From Streptomyces actuosus (GTDB lineage Bacteria; Actinomycetota; Actinomycetes; Streptomycetales; Streptomycetaceae): a DNA stretch of 64,000 nt. Position 1 is the stretch's first letter. Every line of letters starts with the position of its first letter. Below the pieces are notes generated by a model, which saw nothing but the letters and a program-made list of their open reading frames with translations, ran no database searches and was not told the origin of the DNA. The position numbers were made by a program, and so were the translations under genes. Of this stretch, positions 45,393 through 55,095 are shown piece by piece. The stretch is from contig NZ_JAFFZS010000008.1 of the NCBI RefSeq assembly GCF_016921115.1, positions 1 through 64,000 on the forward strand, in the 5' to 3' direction.

Positions 45393-46703
45393 ATGACCGG
45401 CAGGCGATGCACGCGCAGCACGTCCCTCCCACCTTCGACCCGCCCCGTCAGCAGAGCCACCGCCAGAGCGGCGGGGGCGGCGCTGGCCATCGCGTCCTTC
45501 GTCGCCGGATGCGGGATCATCCCCGGTGCCACGGGGGGCTCCGGGGATGATCCGATCAAGGTCATGACGTGGGCACCGATGGACTCCGACGTCGACAGCA
45601 AACCCGGAATGCCCGCTTTCGCCCAGGCGTACGAGCGGTGGATCAACGCCCACGGCGGCATGAACGGCCACCGGCTGAAGGTCCTGGTCTGCGACGAGCA
45701 CAACGACAGCGTCGGTGCCGCGAAGTGCGCGCGCCTCGCGGTCCAGGAACACGTCGTCGCCGTCGTCGGCTCCTACAGCCAGTACGCGGACTCCTTCTTC
45801 CCGCCCCTGGAGGGCGCCGGCATCCCCTACATAGGCGGATACGGCATCACCACCGCCGAGTTCACCAGCCCGCTGTCCTACCCCGTCAACGGCGGCCAGC
45901 CCACGCTGCTGGCGGGTCTCGGCCGCAAGCTCGCCGCCGGCTGCGGGCCGGTGACGCTGGTGCGCCCCGACTCCATCGCGGGCGACGAGCTGCCCCCGCT
46001 GCTCGACTCGGGCCTCAAGGCCGGCCGGCACGCCGAGGCCGGCGACCAGCGGGCCGCCGAGGACGCCACCGAGTACTCGGCCCAGTCGAAGAAGGCCCTG
46101 GAGCAGGCCGGCACCGAGTCCGGCAAGGAGGGCTGTGTGGTGCCGGCGCTCGGCGACCGCACCAGCACCTTCATGGACTCCTTCCGGCGCGTCCGCGCGG
46201 ACTACCCGGACGTGCGGGCCGCCACCGTGCTCGGCAGCGTCGACCAGACCGTGATCGACGCCTCCGGCGGCAAGTCGGGCCCCTACGAGGGGGCGTACAT
46301 CACCGGCTGGTACCCCGTCGCGGGCGATCCGCGCTGGGACGGGATGAAGAAGGTGATCAAGGAGCAGGCCTTCCTCGACCAACGCATCGACCCCGCCGAC
46401 GCCGGGGTGCAGACGACGTACATCGCCTACAGCGTCTTCAAGCGGGCAGTGGATCGGCTGGGCGACCGGGACGTCACGGCCGTCAGCGTCCGGCAGACCC
46501 TCGACAAGGATGTCACGGTCGACACGGGCGGCCTCACCCCACCGCTGCACTGGGAGTTCGCGGCCAAGCTCGCCGCGGTCGGCTTCCCCCGCCTGGTCAA
46601 CGCCAACGTGACGCTCCAGGTGGTGCGGGAGGGCCGGCTGGTGGCTGCCGAGAAGGGCTTCGTGGACGTCACCCGGACCCTGCTCGACGCCGACCTGAAC
46701 TGA
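45393..46703 (+). CDS. Periplasmic-binding-like lipoprotein (ABC branched-chain type)
   Basis: 436 residues from ATG 45393 (AGGG close upstream; GTG 45372 is possible). A lipoprotein signal ends FVAGC. The type-1 periplasmic binding fold has FAQAYERWINAHGGMNGHRLKVLVCDE, VVGSYSQYADSFFPPLEGAGIPYIGGYG and TYIAYSVFKRAVDRLG, like LivK-type substrate binders. No permease or ATPase is adjacent, so it is an orphan binder. A role as sensor is possible. The 360 bases after it (46704-47063) contain no gene. Confidence 0.85.
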   Translation: MTGRRCTRSTSLPPSTRPVSRATARAAGAALAIASFVAGCGIIPGATGGSGDDPIKVMTWAPMDSDVDSKPGMPAFAQAYERWINAHGGMNGHRLKVLVCDEHNDSVGAAKCARLAVQEHVVAVVGSYSQYADSFFPPLEGAGIPYIGGYGITTAEFTSPLSYPVNGGQPTLLAGLGRKLAAGCGPVTLVRPDSIAGDELPPLLDSGLKAGRHAEAGDQRAAEDATEYSAQSKKALEQAGTESGKEGCVVPALGDRTSTFMDSFRRVRADYPDVRAATVLGSVDQTVIDASGGKSGPYEGAYITGWYPVAGDPRWDGMKKVIKEQAFLDQRIDPADAGVQTTYIAYSVFKRAVDRLGDRDVTAVSVRQTLDKDVTVDTGGLTPPLHWEFAAKLAAVGFPRLVNANVTLQVVREGRLVAAEKGFVDVTRTLLDADLN

Positions 46704-47033
46704 GGGCTGTCCCGTGATCCGCGGTGGATCGACGCGCGGCGCCGGATGCGGTACGTCGCACGGCCAGGGGCGCCCTCGTACCGGGCGTGTGCGGCCATCC
46801 GGCAACGCGGCAAGGTGCCGTAGCCGTCGTCGTGCGCCCGCCGGGTTCACGGGACAGTCCTTGAGGCGGCGTTCGCCTCCGTCGCGGCGCCCGGCACGGT
46901 GTCGGGCCGCGCGCCGGGCGGGCCGGGGCGCGAGGTGGCGCCGTCCGGGGCGCCGGTGCGCGGGGGCGTGCTCCGGTGGCCCGACCGCCGCACGAGGACG
47001 CCGCGGGCCTCGCCGGTCACCGTCAGCGGGTGG

Positions 47034-47058
47034 GCGGCCGGCGGGGTCCGCCGGCCGC
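47034..47058 (-). terminator. Terminator of the Pro-rich membrane gene
   Basis: GCGGCCGGCGG and CCGCCGGCCGC form an 11-base stem around a 3-base loop, just 5 bases beyond the stop at 47064. Confidence 0.7.
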
Positions 47059-47063
47059 GGGGA

Positions 47064-48851
47064 TCACAGCTGGGTCGCCTGGCGCTGGGTCAGCCCGTAC
47101 TTCCGCGCGATCGCGTTCCACAGTTCGGCGGCCTTCTTCTTCTGCGTGCTGGCGGTGCCGCTGGCGCGGTCGCCCGCCTGCCTCTGCCCCGTGGAGCGGG
47201 CGTGACCCTTCTTGCACAGCTTGCCCTTGTCGCCGGCGATCTCGTCGGCCCACGCGGCGTAGTGGTTGTCGGCCGACGCGGACGCCTTCCACCCGTCGGT
47301 GAGGGCGCCGGTCAGCGCGGCGTGGTCGGGCAGCTTGTCTACTTGGAGCGCGCCGAGCTCGGTCACCAGGTCGTTGCGCTGCTTGGCCGCGGCACGCAGG
47401 TCGGCGGCGGCCTGGCCGAGATTGCGGCAGTCCTTCACGTCGCCGACCGCCTTGATCACGGCGGCCCGGCTGCTGCCGCTGTCCGCGAGCAGCTTGTCCA
47501 GCGCGGCCGCCTGCTGCTCGGCCGGATCGGCGGTGGGTGAGGGGGCGCCGGTGGTCGCGGGCGCGCTGGCGGAGACGTCGGTGCTGTCGCCACCCTTGTC
47601 GTCGTCACCGCCGGAGCTGCCGAGCATCGCGCCGGCGCCGACGCCGAGCACGGCGATCCCGACGCCGATCGCTGCGATCAGCGGCCACCGCGAACCGGTG
47701 CCGCCGCCGCGGCGCCGCTCGTCGCCCCCGTCGTCGTCCCGTCCGGGGCGCGGCGGGATGAACGCGGGCCGCGCGGCGTACCCGGGCTCCTCCTGCCGGA
47801 CGCGGGGCATCTGCTGGGTCGCGCCGGCCGGGCCGTCGCCCTCGGGTCCGTTGCGGAAGAGGTTGTCGAACTCGACGGGCGGCTGCCGGTCGGCCCCGCC
47901 CGGCACGCCGCCGTACGACGGCGCGGGGGCGTCCGGCTGCGCGGGCACCGGCGCGATGTACTGCGTGGCCTCGGCGTCGGGACCGGTCGCGGGCGGTGCG
48001 CCCCGGCCGAGCATCTGTGCCGGGTCGGCGCCCGTCTCGGGCGGGAGGGCGCCGGGGCCGACGGGGGGTATGAAACGGGTGGCAGCCTCGTCGGGGCCTG
48101 CGTGCGGCGTGTGTGCGCCGTACGCGCCCTGTGCCCCCTGCGGCGTGTGTGCGCCGTACGCGCCCTGTGCCCCCTGCGGGGGGTGAGCGCCGTGTGCGGG
48201 CTGCGCCGCGACCGGCGGAAGATACTGCGTCGCGCCCTCGGCGGCTGCCGGCGCGGGCGGGTACGCCGGCGCGCCGGTGGGCGGCGGGTACGCGGTGGCC
48301 CCGTCGGCCGCCGTCGGCAGGGGGGCGCCGGGGCCGCCGGCGGGTGCCCCGTAGCCGTGGCCCGCGGTGGGCTGCGCACCGCCGGCCCCGTGCGCGGGGT
48401 ATGCGGGCGGATAGCCGTACGCCGGGGACGGCTCGGCCGACGCCGGCGGAGTGGCCGGGTACCCGTAGCCCGGGGCCTGCGGCGCGTCCGGGCCGCCGTA
48501 GGCCGGGGGGTGCCCGACCTCGGGGGGCAGCGGGCCGGCGCCGGCCGGCGCCGGGGTGGCGGACCAGGGCTGGGCGGGCTGCTGCCACCCCTGGTCGGCC
48601 TGCGGCTGCTGGTGCTGCTGCCGGCCGGGTCCCCACGGACTGCCCCAGGCCTGGCCGCCCGACGGGGCCGCGCCGGGGGCGCTGCCCTGGCCGGCGTACG
48701 GATCGGGCTGCGGGCCGGCGGGGTACTGGGCCGACTGCCCACCCCCCTGCGGGTCCGGCAGCAGAGGCGCACCGCCGTCGGAGGGCAGCACGACGCCTTC
48801 GCGCGCGGGCTGCTGCGCCGAGGGCTCCTCGCCCTGTCCACTCTGCGTCAC
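47064..48851 (-). CDS. Pro/Ala/Gly-rich single-pass membrane protein
   Basis: 595 residues from GTG 48851, with AGGAG 5 bases upstream. Residues 1-390 are disordered, Pro/Gly/Ala/Tyr/Gln-rich, with motifs such as PAYGYP and a 12-residue repeat (PQGAQGAYGAHT) twice in tandem. One transmembrane helix (WPLIAAIGVGIAVLGVGAGAML) follows, then a Ser/Thr linker and an outer helical domain (EQQAAALDKLLADSGSSRAAV, NDLVTELGALQ) with two Cys (DCRN and LCKK). The ATQYLPP and TRFIPPV motifs recur, as in cell-pole scaffolds. Function unknown; it may link cytoplasmic factors to the cell wall. Confidence 0.8.
   Translation of the reverse strand: MTQSGQGEEPSAQQPAREGVVLPSDGGAPLLPDPQGGGQSAQYPAGPQPDPYAGQGSAPGAAPSGGQAWGSPWGPGRQQHQQPQADQGWQQPAQPWSATPAPAGAGPLPPEVGHPPAYGGPDAPQAPGYGYPATPPASAEPSPAYGYPPAYPAHGAGGAQPTAGHGYGAPAGGPGAPLPTAADGATAYPPPTGAPAYPPAPAAAEGATQYLPPVAAQPAHGAHPPQGAQGAYGAHTPQGAQGAYGAHTPHAGPDEAATRFIPPVGPGALPPETGADPAQMLGRGAPPATGPDAEATQYIAPVPAQPDAPAPSYGGVPGGADRQPPVEFDNLFRNGPEGDGPAGATQQMPRVRQEEPGYAARPAFIPPRPGRDDDGGDERRRGGGTGSRWPLIAAIGVGIAVLGVGAGAMLGSSGGDDDKGGDSTDVSASAPATTGAPSPTADPAEQQAAALDKLLADSGSSRAAVIKAVGDVKDCRNLGQAAADLRAAAKQRNDLVTELGALQVDKLPDHAALTGALTDGWKASASADNHYAAWADEIAGDKGKLCKKGHARSTGQRQAGDRASGTASTQKKKAAELWNAIARKYGLTQRQATQL
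48106..48177 (-). repeat. 36-bp tandem repeat, two copies
   Basis: Units 48106-48141 and 48142-48177 are identical and encode the 12-residue repeat of the Pro-rich protein. A partial third unit follows. Confidence 0.85.
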
Positions 48852-49017
48852 CGGGACTCCTACGAATGGGGGACCTTCGGGATCGTCGGCTCACGCTACC
48901 GGGTCCCCTGAGTCGGGTGCCACGCAGCTCAGAACGGCGCCTCCTTCCCTGTGACCGCGGTAACACACCCCTGTGGACGGCCGGTGCCGCTTCGTCAACC
49001 CGCCGTGCCCTGCTCCG

Positions 49018-50403
49018 TCATGCGGCTGCGCGAAGGTCCAGTCGCGCCCCGAACTCCCGTACCACCGGCTCGTCCCGGAAGGGCTCCAGGCGCTCCTGGA
49101 AGTCCTCCAGGTACTCGGCGCCCCGGTTGGAGCGGAGGGTTTCGAGGAGTTCCACGGCCTTCAGACCGGTGCTGCAGGCCTGTTCGATCTCCCGCTGCTG
49201 GGCCTGCGCCGTGGCGAGCAGGACGTAGCCGATGGCCCGCCGGCGCGCGCGGGACTCGGGGTGCCCGGCCAGGGACTGCTCCGCGCAGCGGGCCGCCGCG
49301 TCGGCCTGCCCGAGGTCGCGGTGGCAGTGCGCCAACTCGTCCGCCAGATAGGCCTCGTCGAAGTGGGCGATCCACGTCGGGTCGTCGCCGGAGGCCGGGT
49401 CGGCGGCCTCCATGGCGCCCACCGCGCGCCCGGCCGCGGCGTGGGCGGAGCGCACGTCGCCGAGGAGGGCGTGCCCCCGGGCTTCCGCGGCGTGGAACAT
49501 CGCCTCCGCGCGCGGCGTGACGCGCCCGCGCGCCCCTTCCTGCGCGGCGCGCGCCAACTGCGCGATCTCCCGCGGGTTTCCGAGCTGCGCGGCGAGGTGG
49601 CTCATCGAGGCGGCGAGGACGTAGCCGCCGTATCCGCGGTCGCCGGCCGCCTGCGCGAGCCGCAGCGACTGGATGTAGTAGCGCTGGGCGAGGCCCGGTT
49701 GCCCGGTGTCGACGGCCATGTACCCGGCGAGTTCGGTCAACCGGGCGACCGCGGCGAAGAGTTCGCGCCCCACGGCCTCGCGGTAGGACCCGGCCAGCAG
49801 CCCGGAGACGACGCTGTTGAGGTAGTGCACGACCACCGGTCGCACATGCCCGCTGCCGTACTGGTGGTCCAGATCGACGAGCGCGCGCGTCATGGCCTTC
49901 ACGGCGGCCACGTCGGCCTGGCCCACCCGCGGGCCCGCCGCGCGCGCCACCTGGGTGTCGGGCGAGGAGATGAGCCAGTCGCGGCTCGGCTCGACCAGCG
50001 CGGAGGCGGCGACGGACGAGCCGGACAGGAAGTCGCGGCGCCCGACGTCGCTGCGCCACAGCTCGCAGACCTGCTCGATGGCGCCGAGGACCGTCGGCGA
50101 GAACTGCAGGCCGACGCCCGAGGCGAGGTTCTTGCCGTTGGCCATGCCGATCTCGTCGATCGTGACCGTTCGGCCCAGCTTGCGGCCCAGGGCCTCGGCG
50201 ATGATCGCCGGAGCGCGCCCCCGGGGCTGCTGGCCGCGCAGCCAGCGCGCCACGGAGGTCTTGTCGTACCGCAGGTCGAGGCCGTGCTCGGCGCCGCACA
50301 TGTTGACCCGGCGGGCCAGCCCCGCGTTCGAGCAACCGGCTTCCTGGATGAGCGCCTGCAGCCGTTCGTTCGGCTGCCGCGCGACGAGAGGCCTTGCGGC
50401 CAT
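49018..50403 (-). CDS. XRE-like HTH regulator with TPR domain
   Basis: 461 residues from ATG 50403; G-run about 7 bases upstream. N-terminal part: RLQALIQEAGCSNAGLARRVN, then YDKTSVARWLRGQQPRGRAP, a helix-turn-helix of the XRE type that ends with TIDEIGMANGKN. After RRDFLSGSSVAAS, TPR helices fill the rest, for example GLAQRYYIQSLRLAQAAGDRG and HFDEAYLADELAHCHRDLG. The layout matches Streptomyces NsdA-like regulators of development and antibiotics. The 317 bases upstream (50404-50720) hold only the promoter region. Confidence 0.82.
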   Translation of the reverse strand: MAARPLVARQPNERLQALIQEAGCSNAGLARRVNMCGAEHGLDLRYDKTSVARWLRGQQPRGRAPAIIAEALGRKLGRTVTIDEIGMANGKNLASGVGLQFSPTVLGAIEQVCELWRSDVGRRDFLSGSSVAASALVEPSRDWLISSPDTQVARAAGPRVGQADVAAVKAMTRALVDLDHQYGSGHVRPVVVHYLNSVVSGLLAGSYREAVGRELFAAVARLTELAGYMAVDTGQPGLAQRYYIQSLRLAQAAGDRGYGGYVLAASMSHLAAQLGNPREIAQLARAAQEGARGRVTPRAEAMFHAAEARGHALLGDVRSAHAAAGRAVGAMEAADPASGDDPTWIAHFDEAYLADELAHCHRDLGQADAAARCAEQSLAGHPESRARRRAIGYVLLATAQAQQREIEQACSTGLKAVELLETLRSNRGAEYLEDFQERLEPFRDEPVVREFGARLDLRAAA

Positions 50404-50720
50404 GGCATAACCCCCTGTGGCTGCGGTGCCTGCCCACGCACCGGGTTGACGAGTCTTCCGCGACCGAACCCCTCACGTTCCGGCGTGCAGATCCGGCCGT
50501 GAAGATCAATGCCCCGCCGACTTGTCGAAAATGCACGTCATGCGCGGCATGTTGAGGATTGCCGGGGTAGCGGCGCAGCCGCGCCCCCCACGTGGCTACC
50601 CGCTCGCGCCCTCGATCCCTCCGCGCGCCCCCACCCGTGCACCCGTGCGCCCCGGACGCGGAATCGATGCTCCTCCCCCGCGCGCGGTCACGGCCGTAAC
50701 TCCAGGTGGGTGCGGGAGTT

Positions 50721-51383
50721 GTGTTCCACGTGGAAGAGACGATCCCGGGCACCGAAGCCGCACAGATTCCGAAGCAGCGCGGGGAATCGCTGCTGGAGGC
50801 CGCCGTTCGCTACGCCGAGGAACGCCACTGGGACGTGTTCCCCGGCGCCTGGCTGGAAGCCCTCGACGGGGTGCAGCGCTGCTCCTGCGACGACGCCGGG
50901 TGCGCCGCACCCGGCGCCCACCCTGCGCGCGCCGACTGGGCGTCGCAGGCCACGGGCAGCGTGACCGTCGCCCGCCGGATGTGGCAGAAGCAGCCGGCGG
51001 CGTCGATCCTGCTACCGACCGGGCGTACGTTCGACGCGCTCTCCGTTCCGGAGACGGCCGGGTTCCTCGCGCTGGCCCGTATGGAGCGGATGGAGCTGGC
51101 GCTGGGTCCGGTGACGCTCACCCCGGACCGGCGGATGTTCTTCTTCGTGCTGCCGGGCGCGGCGGCGAAGGTGGGCGAACTGGTGCGCAAGATCGGCTGG
51201 TCGCTCTCCTCGCTGGACCTGCTCGCGCTGGGCGAGGGCTCCTACGTGGCGGCCCCGCCGACGCGCTACGGCTCCCGCGGGGCGGTGCAGTGGGCCCGGC
51301 GGCCGACTCCGGCGAACCGGTGGCTGCCGGACGCGGAGGAGTTGATCCCGCCGCTCGCGTACGCGTGCGGGCGGGACCGCTGA
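50721..51383 (+). CDS. Prim-Pol-like protein (bifunctional DNA primase/polymerase N-terminal fold)
   Basis: 220 residues from GTG 50721 (GTG 50730 is an alternative with better spacing to GGGAG). The match to the AEP-type N-terminal domain includes LLEAAVRYAEERHWDVFPGAWLE, CSCDDAGCAAPGAHPARADWA, ILLPTGRTFDALSVPE and GEGSYVAAPPTRYG. Classic polymerase carboxylates (DxD) are not obvious, so catalysis is doubtful. Two close Cys pairs (CSC, DAGC) could bind metal. The gene stands alone; no helicase or phage gene is adjacent. Confidence 0.7.
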   Translation: MFHVEETIPGTEAAQIPKQRGESLLEAAVRYAEERHWDVFPGAWLEALDGVQRCSCDDAGCAAPGAHPARADWASQATGSVTVARRMWQKQPAASILLPTGRTFDALSVPETAGFLALARMERMELALGPVTLTPDRRMFFFVLPGAAAKVGELVRKIGWSLSSLDLLALGEGSYVAAPPTRYGSRGAVQWARRPTPANRWLPDAEELIPPLAYACGRDR

Positions 51384-51496
51384 CGGCCGCTGCCGGTTCG
51401 TGCGGGCCCGCGCCCTCGGGCGCGGGTGTGCCCGAGGGCGCGTTCCCGGGCTGCTGCCCCATCCTGCGGGCGGCAGCGCGGTCGTAGGGTTGCCCC

Positions 51497-52294
51497 ATGA
51501 CGGAGGGAATCACAGCGGCCGGACCGGTTGCCGTACGGGTGCAAGGGCTCTGGAAGCGTTTCGGGCAGCAGGTCGCGGTGGCCGGGATCGATCTGGAGCT
51601 GCCGGCCGGGCGGTTCATCGGGCTCGTCGGACCGAACGGCGCCGGGAAGACCACGACGCTGTCGATGGTGACCGGACTGCTGCGGCCCGACCAGGGCAGC
51701 GTCGAGGTGGTCGGCCACGACGTGTGGCGGGACCCGGTCTCCGTCAAGGCCCGCATCGGGGTGCTACCGGAGGGGCTCCGGCTGTTCGAGCGTCTCTCGG
51801 GCGGTGAACTCCTCGCCTACACGGGGCGGTTGCGCGGCCTGCCCGGCCCCGAGGTGGACAGACGTGCCGCGCAGCTGTTCGACGTGCTCGACCTGGCCGG
51901 GGCCCGGCACAAGCTGGTCGTCGACTACTCCACGGGCATGCGCAAGAAGATCGGGCTCGCGGCGGCTCTCCTCCACAATCCCGAAGTGCTGTTCCTCGAC
52001 GAGCCGTTCGAGGGCGTCGACCCGGTGTCCGCACAGACCATCCGGGGCGTCCTGGAGCGGTACACCGCCTCGGGCGCCACGGTCGTCTTCTCCTCCCACG
52101 TGATGGAGCTGGTGGAGTCCCTGTGCGACTGGGTGGCCGTCATGGCCGCCGGCCGGATCCGCGTCCAGGGCACCCTCGCCGAGGTGCGCGGCGAGGCGCC
52201 GTCGTTGCAGCAGGCGTTCCTGCAGCTGGTCGGCGCGAGCGGCCGGGACGCCGGCTCCGACCTCGACTGGCTCGGCGGCGGGGCGGGGCGATGA
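51497..52294 (+). CDS. ABC transporter ATP-binding protein
   Basis: 265 residues from ATG 51497. Walker A GPNGAGKTT, an LSGGE-like stretch RLSGGELLAYTG before the helical domain, a signature of the form YSTGMRKKIGLAAALLHNP, Walker B VLFLDEPFEGVD and switch His in SSHVMELVESL. It matches the ABC-2 (DrrA-like) exporter class. It overlaps the permease gene by four bases (ATGA), so the two make one transporter. The substrate is unknown. Confidence 0.93.
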   Translation: MTEGITAAGPVAVRVQGLWKRFGQQVAVAGIDLELPAGRFIGLVGPNGAGKTTTLSMVTGLLRPDQGSVEVVGHDVWRDPVSVKARIGVLPEGLRLFERLSGGELLAYTGRLRGLPGPEVDRRAAQLFDVLDLAGARHKLVVDYSTGMRKKIGLAAALLHNPEVLFLDEPFEGVDPVSAQTIRGVLERYTASGATVVFSSHVMELVESLCDWVAVMAAGRIRVQGTLAEVRGEAPSLQQAFLQLVGASGRDAGSDLDWLGGGAGR

Positions 52295-53877
52295 GCGTCA
52301 CCGCCGTCGTCGTCCGGCTGAAGCTGTCACTGCTGCGCAACGGGCTGCGGCAGTCCGGCGGGCGGCGCGCCGCGTACGTGGCCTCCGCGGTCGTCGCGCT
52401 CCTGTTCGCCGCCCTGCAACTGGTCGGTCTGATCGCCCTGCGCGGGCACGCGCACGCCGATGCGCTGGTGGTGGTGCTGGCGGCGGTGCTCGGCCTGGGC
52501 TGGGCGGTGATGCCGCTGTTCTTCCCCGGTGGGGACGAGACGCTGGACCCGACGCGGCTGGTGATGCTGCCGCTGCGGCCCCGCCCGCTGGTCCGCGCCC
52601 TGCTCGCGGCCTCACTGGTCGGGATCGGGCCGCTGTTCACGCTGCTGCTGCTGACGGGGTCCGTGATCGCGGTGGCCCACGGGACGGCGGCCGGAGTCGT
52701 CGCGGTCCTCGCGGTCCCGGCGGCCCTGCTGCTGTGCGTGGCGCTGGCGCGGGCGGTCGCCGCCGCCAACATCCGGCTGCTGACCAGCCGCCGGGGGCGG
52801 GATCTGGCCGTGCTGAGCGGGCTGGTGATCGCCGTCGGGGCCCAGGTCGTCAACTTCGGCGCCCAGCGGCTGGGGTCGGCGGGCCTCGGGCAGCTGGACC
52901 CGGTCGCGGACGTGCTGCGGTGGGTGCCCCCGGGGGCGGCGGTCGGTGCGGTGCAGTCGGTGAGCGACGGCTCGTACGGTGCCGCCGCCGGGCAGCTGCT
53001 GCTGTGCGCACTCGCGTCGGCGGCACTGGTGGTGGTGTGGGCGCGCAGTCTGGAACGGCTGATGACCGCGCCCGACGGCTCGACGCTCCGGGCGGCCGAA
53101 CCGTCCGGGCGGGAGCGGCGGTCGGCGCGGGGCTGGGAGCGGCTGCTGCCCGCCGGGCGCACCGGCACCGTGATGGGGCGCTCCCTGCGCTACGTCTGGC
53201 GGGACCCGAAGACGAAGGCGGCCTGGGTGACCTCGCTCGCCATCGGCTTGATCGTGCCCGTGTTCAACGCCGTGCAGGGCACTGGGACCGTCTACTTCGC
53301 CTGCTTCGCCGCGGGGATGCTCGGCATCCAGATGTACAACCAGTTCGGGCAGGACACGTCCGCGTTCTGGATGGTCGCGATGACGATCTCCTCGTCGCGG
53401 GACGCCCTTGTCGAACTGCGCGCGCGAGCGCTGGCCCTGCTCGTGATCACCCTGCCGTACGCGACGCTCGTGACCGTCCTGACGACGGCGCTGCTCGGCT
53501 CCTGGGTGCGCCTGCCGGAGGTGCTGGGGCTGTCGTTCGCGCTGCTGGGCGCGATGCTGGCGACCGGCGCGTGGACATCGGCCCGGTTCCCTTACTCGAT
53601 CCCGCAGGAGGGCCACAAGAACGTGGCGCCCGGGCAGGCCGGGCTGGCCTGGATCTCGATCTTCGGCGGGATGGTGTCGGCGGCGCTGCTGTGCTCGCCC
53701 GTGATCGCCGTGACGATCTGGCTGCACGCCGGCGCGGACGCCGACGCCTTCGGCTGGCTGCTGCTGCCGGGCGGCGCCGCGTACGGGGCCGCGCTCACCG
53801 TGCTCGGCCTCCGGCTGGCGGCGCCGCGCACGGCGGCACGACTGCCGGAGATCCTCGCGGCGGTCAGCAAGGGGTGA
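52291..53877 (+). CDS. ABC transporter permease
   Basis: 528 residues from ATG 52291, overlapping the ATPase stop. About 12 hydrophobic segments; a long cytoplasmic loop with RSLERLMTAPDG and an Arg-rich stretch lies mid-protein. The loop MGRSLRYVWRDPKTKAAWV is a coupling-helix-like motif found in Streptomyces ABC-2 permeases. It carries substrate across the membrane with the partner ATPase. Confidence 0.88.
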   Translation: MSVTAVVVRLKLSLLRNGLRQSGGRRAAYVASAVVALLFAALQLVGLIALRGHAHADALVVVLAAVLGLGWAVMPLFFPGGDETLDPTRLVMLPLRPRPLVRALLAASLVGIGPLFTLLLLTGSVIAVAHGTAAGVVAVLAVPAALLLCVALARAVAAANIRLLTSRRGRDLAVLSGLVIAVGAQVVNFGAQRLGSAGLGQLDPVADVLRWVPPGAAVGAVQSVSDGSYGAAAGQLLLCALASAALVVVWARSLERLMTAPDGSTLRAAEPSGRERRSARGWERLLPAGRTGTVMGRSLRYVWRDPKTKAAWVTSLAIGLIVPVFNAVQGTGTVYFACFAAGMLGIQMYNQFGQDTSAFWMVAMTISSSRDALVELRARALALLVITLPYATLVTVLTTALLGSWVRLPEVLGLSFALLGAMLATGAWTSARFPYSIPQEGHKNVAPGQAGLAWISIFGGMVSAALLCSPVIAVTIWLHAGADADAFGWLLLPGGAAYGAALTVLGLRLAAPRTAARLPEILAAVSKG

Positions 53878-53943
53878 GGGGCCCGAGCGGCCCCCGGGCA
53901 TGCGGCAGGGCGGCACGCCGGCCACCGCCGGGTGCCCGCCGTG

Positions 53944-53983
53944 CGGCCGGGGCGACGCGGGCCCGTGCGCGCGGCCCCGGCCG
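53944..53983. terminator. Hairpin between convergent ABC permease and hydrolase genes
   Basis: CGGCCGGGGC and GCCCCGGCCG form a 10-base stem around a 20-base loop that can itself pair. It lies in the gap 53878-53996. Confidence 0.5.
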
Positions 53984-53996
53984 GTGGGCGGTCGGG

Positions 53997-54929
53997 TCAC
54001 GGGGTGAGCACCGCGTCCAGGAACGGCTCGATCGCCGTCCGCCAGGCCTCCGGCTGGTCGTAGTGGACGAGGTGGCCGGCGTCGGCCACCTCCGCGTACC
54101 GGCCGCTGGGCAGGACGCGGACCATCTCCTGCGCCTCCGCGCGGCCCAGCTCGCCGTCGAGGCCGCGGACGACGAGGGCGGGGCAGCGGACCTGGGCGAG
54201 CTCCTCCCAGTGGGCGTCGTACACCCAGGTCTCGCGGGAGCGGAGCATCTGGTCGGGTTCGAAGACGGGGCGCCAGCCGTCGGGGGACTCGTGCATGACC
54301 TCGGCGTAGAACTCGCCGCGGGCCGGGTTCGGGCGCTCCACCCAGGGGTCGTCCTCGCCGAACCACTTGCGGACGTCGGCGAGGGTGGCGAACGGCAGGG
54401 GCCAGGACTTGAACCAGTCGGCCCACTCGCGCTGCGAGGCGGCGCCGAGCGCGGAGGCCCGCATGTCGCAGATGACCAGACCGCACACCAGGTCGGGGCG
54501 CCGCGCGGCGAGCTGCCAGGCGGTCAGCGCCCCCATCGCGTGACCGATCAGGACGGCCGGGGCGAGGCCGAGCTGTTCCAGGGCTGCCTCGGCGTCCTCG
54601 ACGTAGGCCTCCCGGGTGAAGGCGGCCTGCGGGGGCTTGCCGCTCTGGCCGTGGCCGCGCTGGTCGAGGGCGATCGCACGGTGCCGCTCGGAGAGCCAGC
54701 GGGCGGTGGACGCCCAGTGGGAGGCACGGCCCATCAGACCGTGGAGTAACAGCACGCCCGGTGAGGGGTCCTGGCCGCTGAAGCCGAGAATCGGGTCGCC
54801 GGGGGCGCTGCCGCCGGCCGCCCGCTGCTCCGGCAGGAGTGCCGCCGGTTCGCCCTTGGGAGGGTCGCCGAACTCCCAGGCCGCGAGGCGTACGCCGCCC
54901 GCCCCGGTCACGTCGATGCGCCGCGCCAT
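53997..54929 (-). CDS. Alpha/beta-hydrolase-fold protein with Ala in the nucleophile position
   Basis: 310 residues from ATG 54929. The fold is clear: oxyanion loop LLLHGLMGRASHW, then LDQRGHGQSGKPP, acid ALVVRGLDGELGRAEA and base ADAGHLVHYDQPEAW. The nucleophile elbow reads LIGHAMGALTAWQL: residue 131 is Ala (codon GCG) where the family has Ser (TCG in relatives). Without Ser the usual ester or haloperoxidase chemistry is lost. It may bind a ligand or be mutated. A palindrome lies about 170 bases upstream, probably in its promoter. Confidence 0.85.
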   Translation of the reverse strand: MARRIDVTGAGGVRLAAWEFGDPPKGEPAALLPEQRAAGGSAPGDPILGFSGQDPSPGVLLLHGLMGRASHWASTARWLSERHRAIALDQRGHGQSGKPPQAAFTREAYVEDAEAALEQLGLAPAVLIGHAMGALTAWQLAARRPDLVCGLVICDMRASALGAASQREWADWFKSWPLPFATLADVRKWFGEDDPWVERPNPARGEFYAEVMHESPDGWRPVFEPDQMLRSRETWVYDAHWEELAQVRCPALVVRGLDGELGRAEAQEMVRVLPSGRYAEVADAGHLVHYDQPEAWRTAIEPFLDAVLTP

Positions 54930-55095
54930 GGTCCTGGCACCCCCTAGCTCCGCGCTGCCGCTTGCCGTCGTACCGCTGTGCCCTGTCACCGTCGTGCCGT
55001 GTGCTGCGCATTCCGCTCGCGCATTCCGTGCGGGCCGTGCTCTGCCGCGCATCCTGTGCAGCGTGCGTTCCGCCCGGCCTGTCACTCGCAGACTA

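Noticed and set aside
48106..48177. CRISPR-like repeats
   Set aside because: The repeats are directly abutted, in frame and within a coding gene, with no spacers and no cas genes.
50721..51383. Prophage or plasmid replication module from the Prim-Pol match
   Set aside because: A lone protein with doubtful catalytic residues and no phage neighbours.
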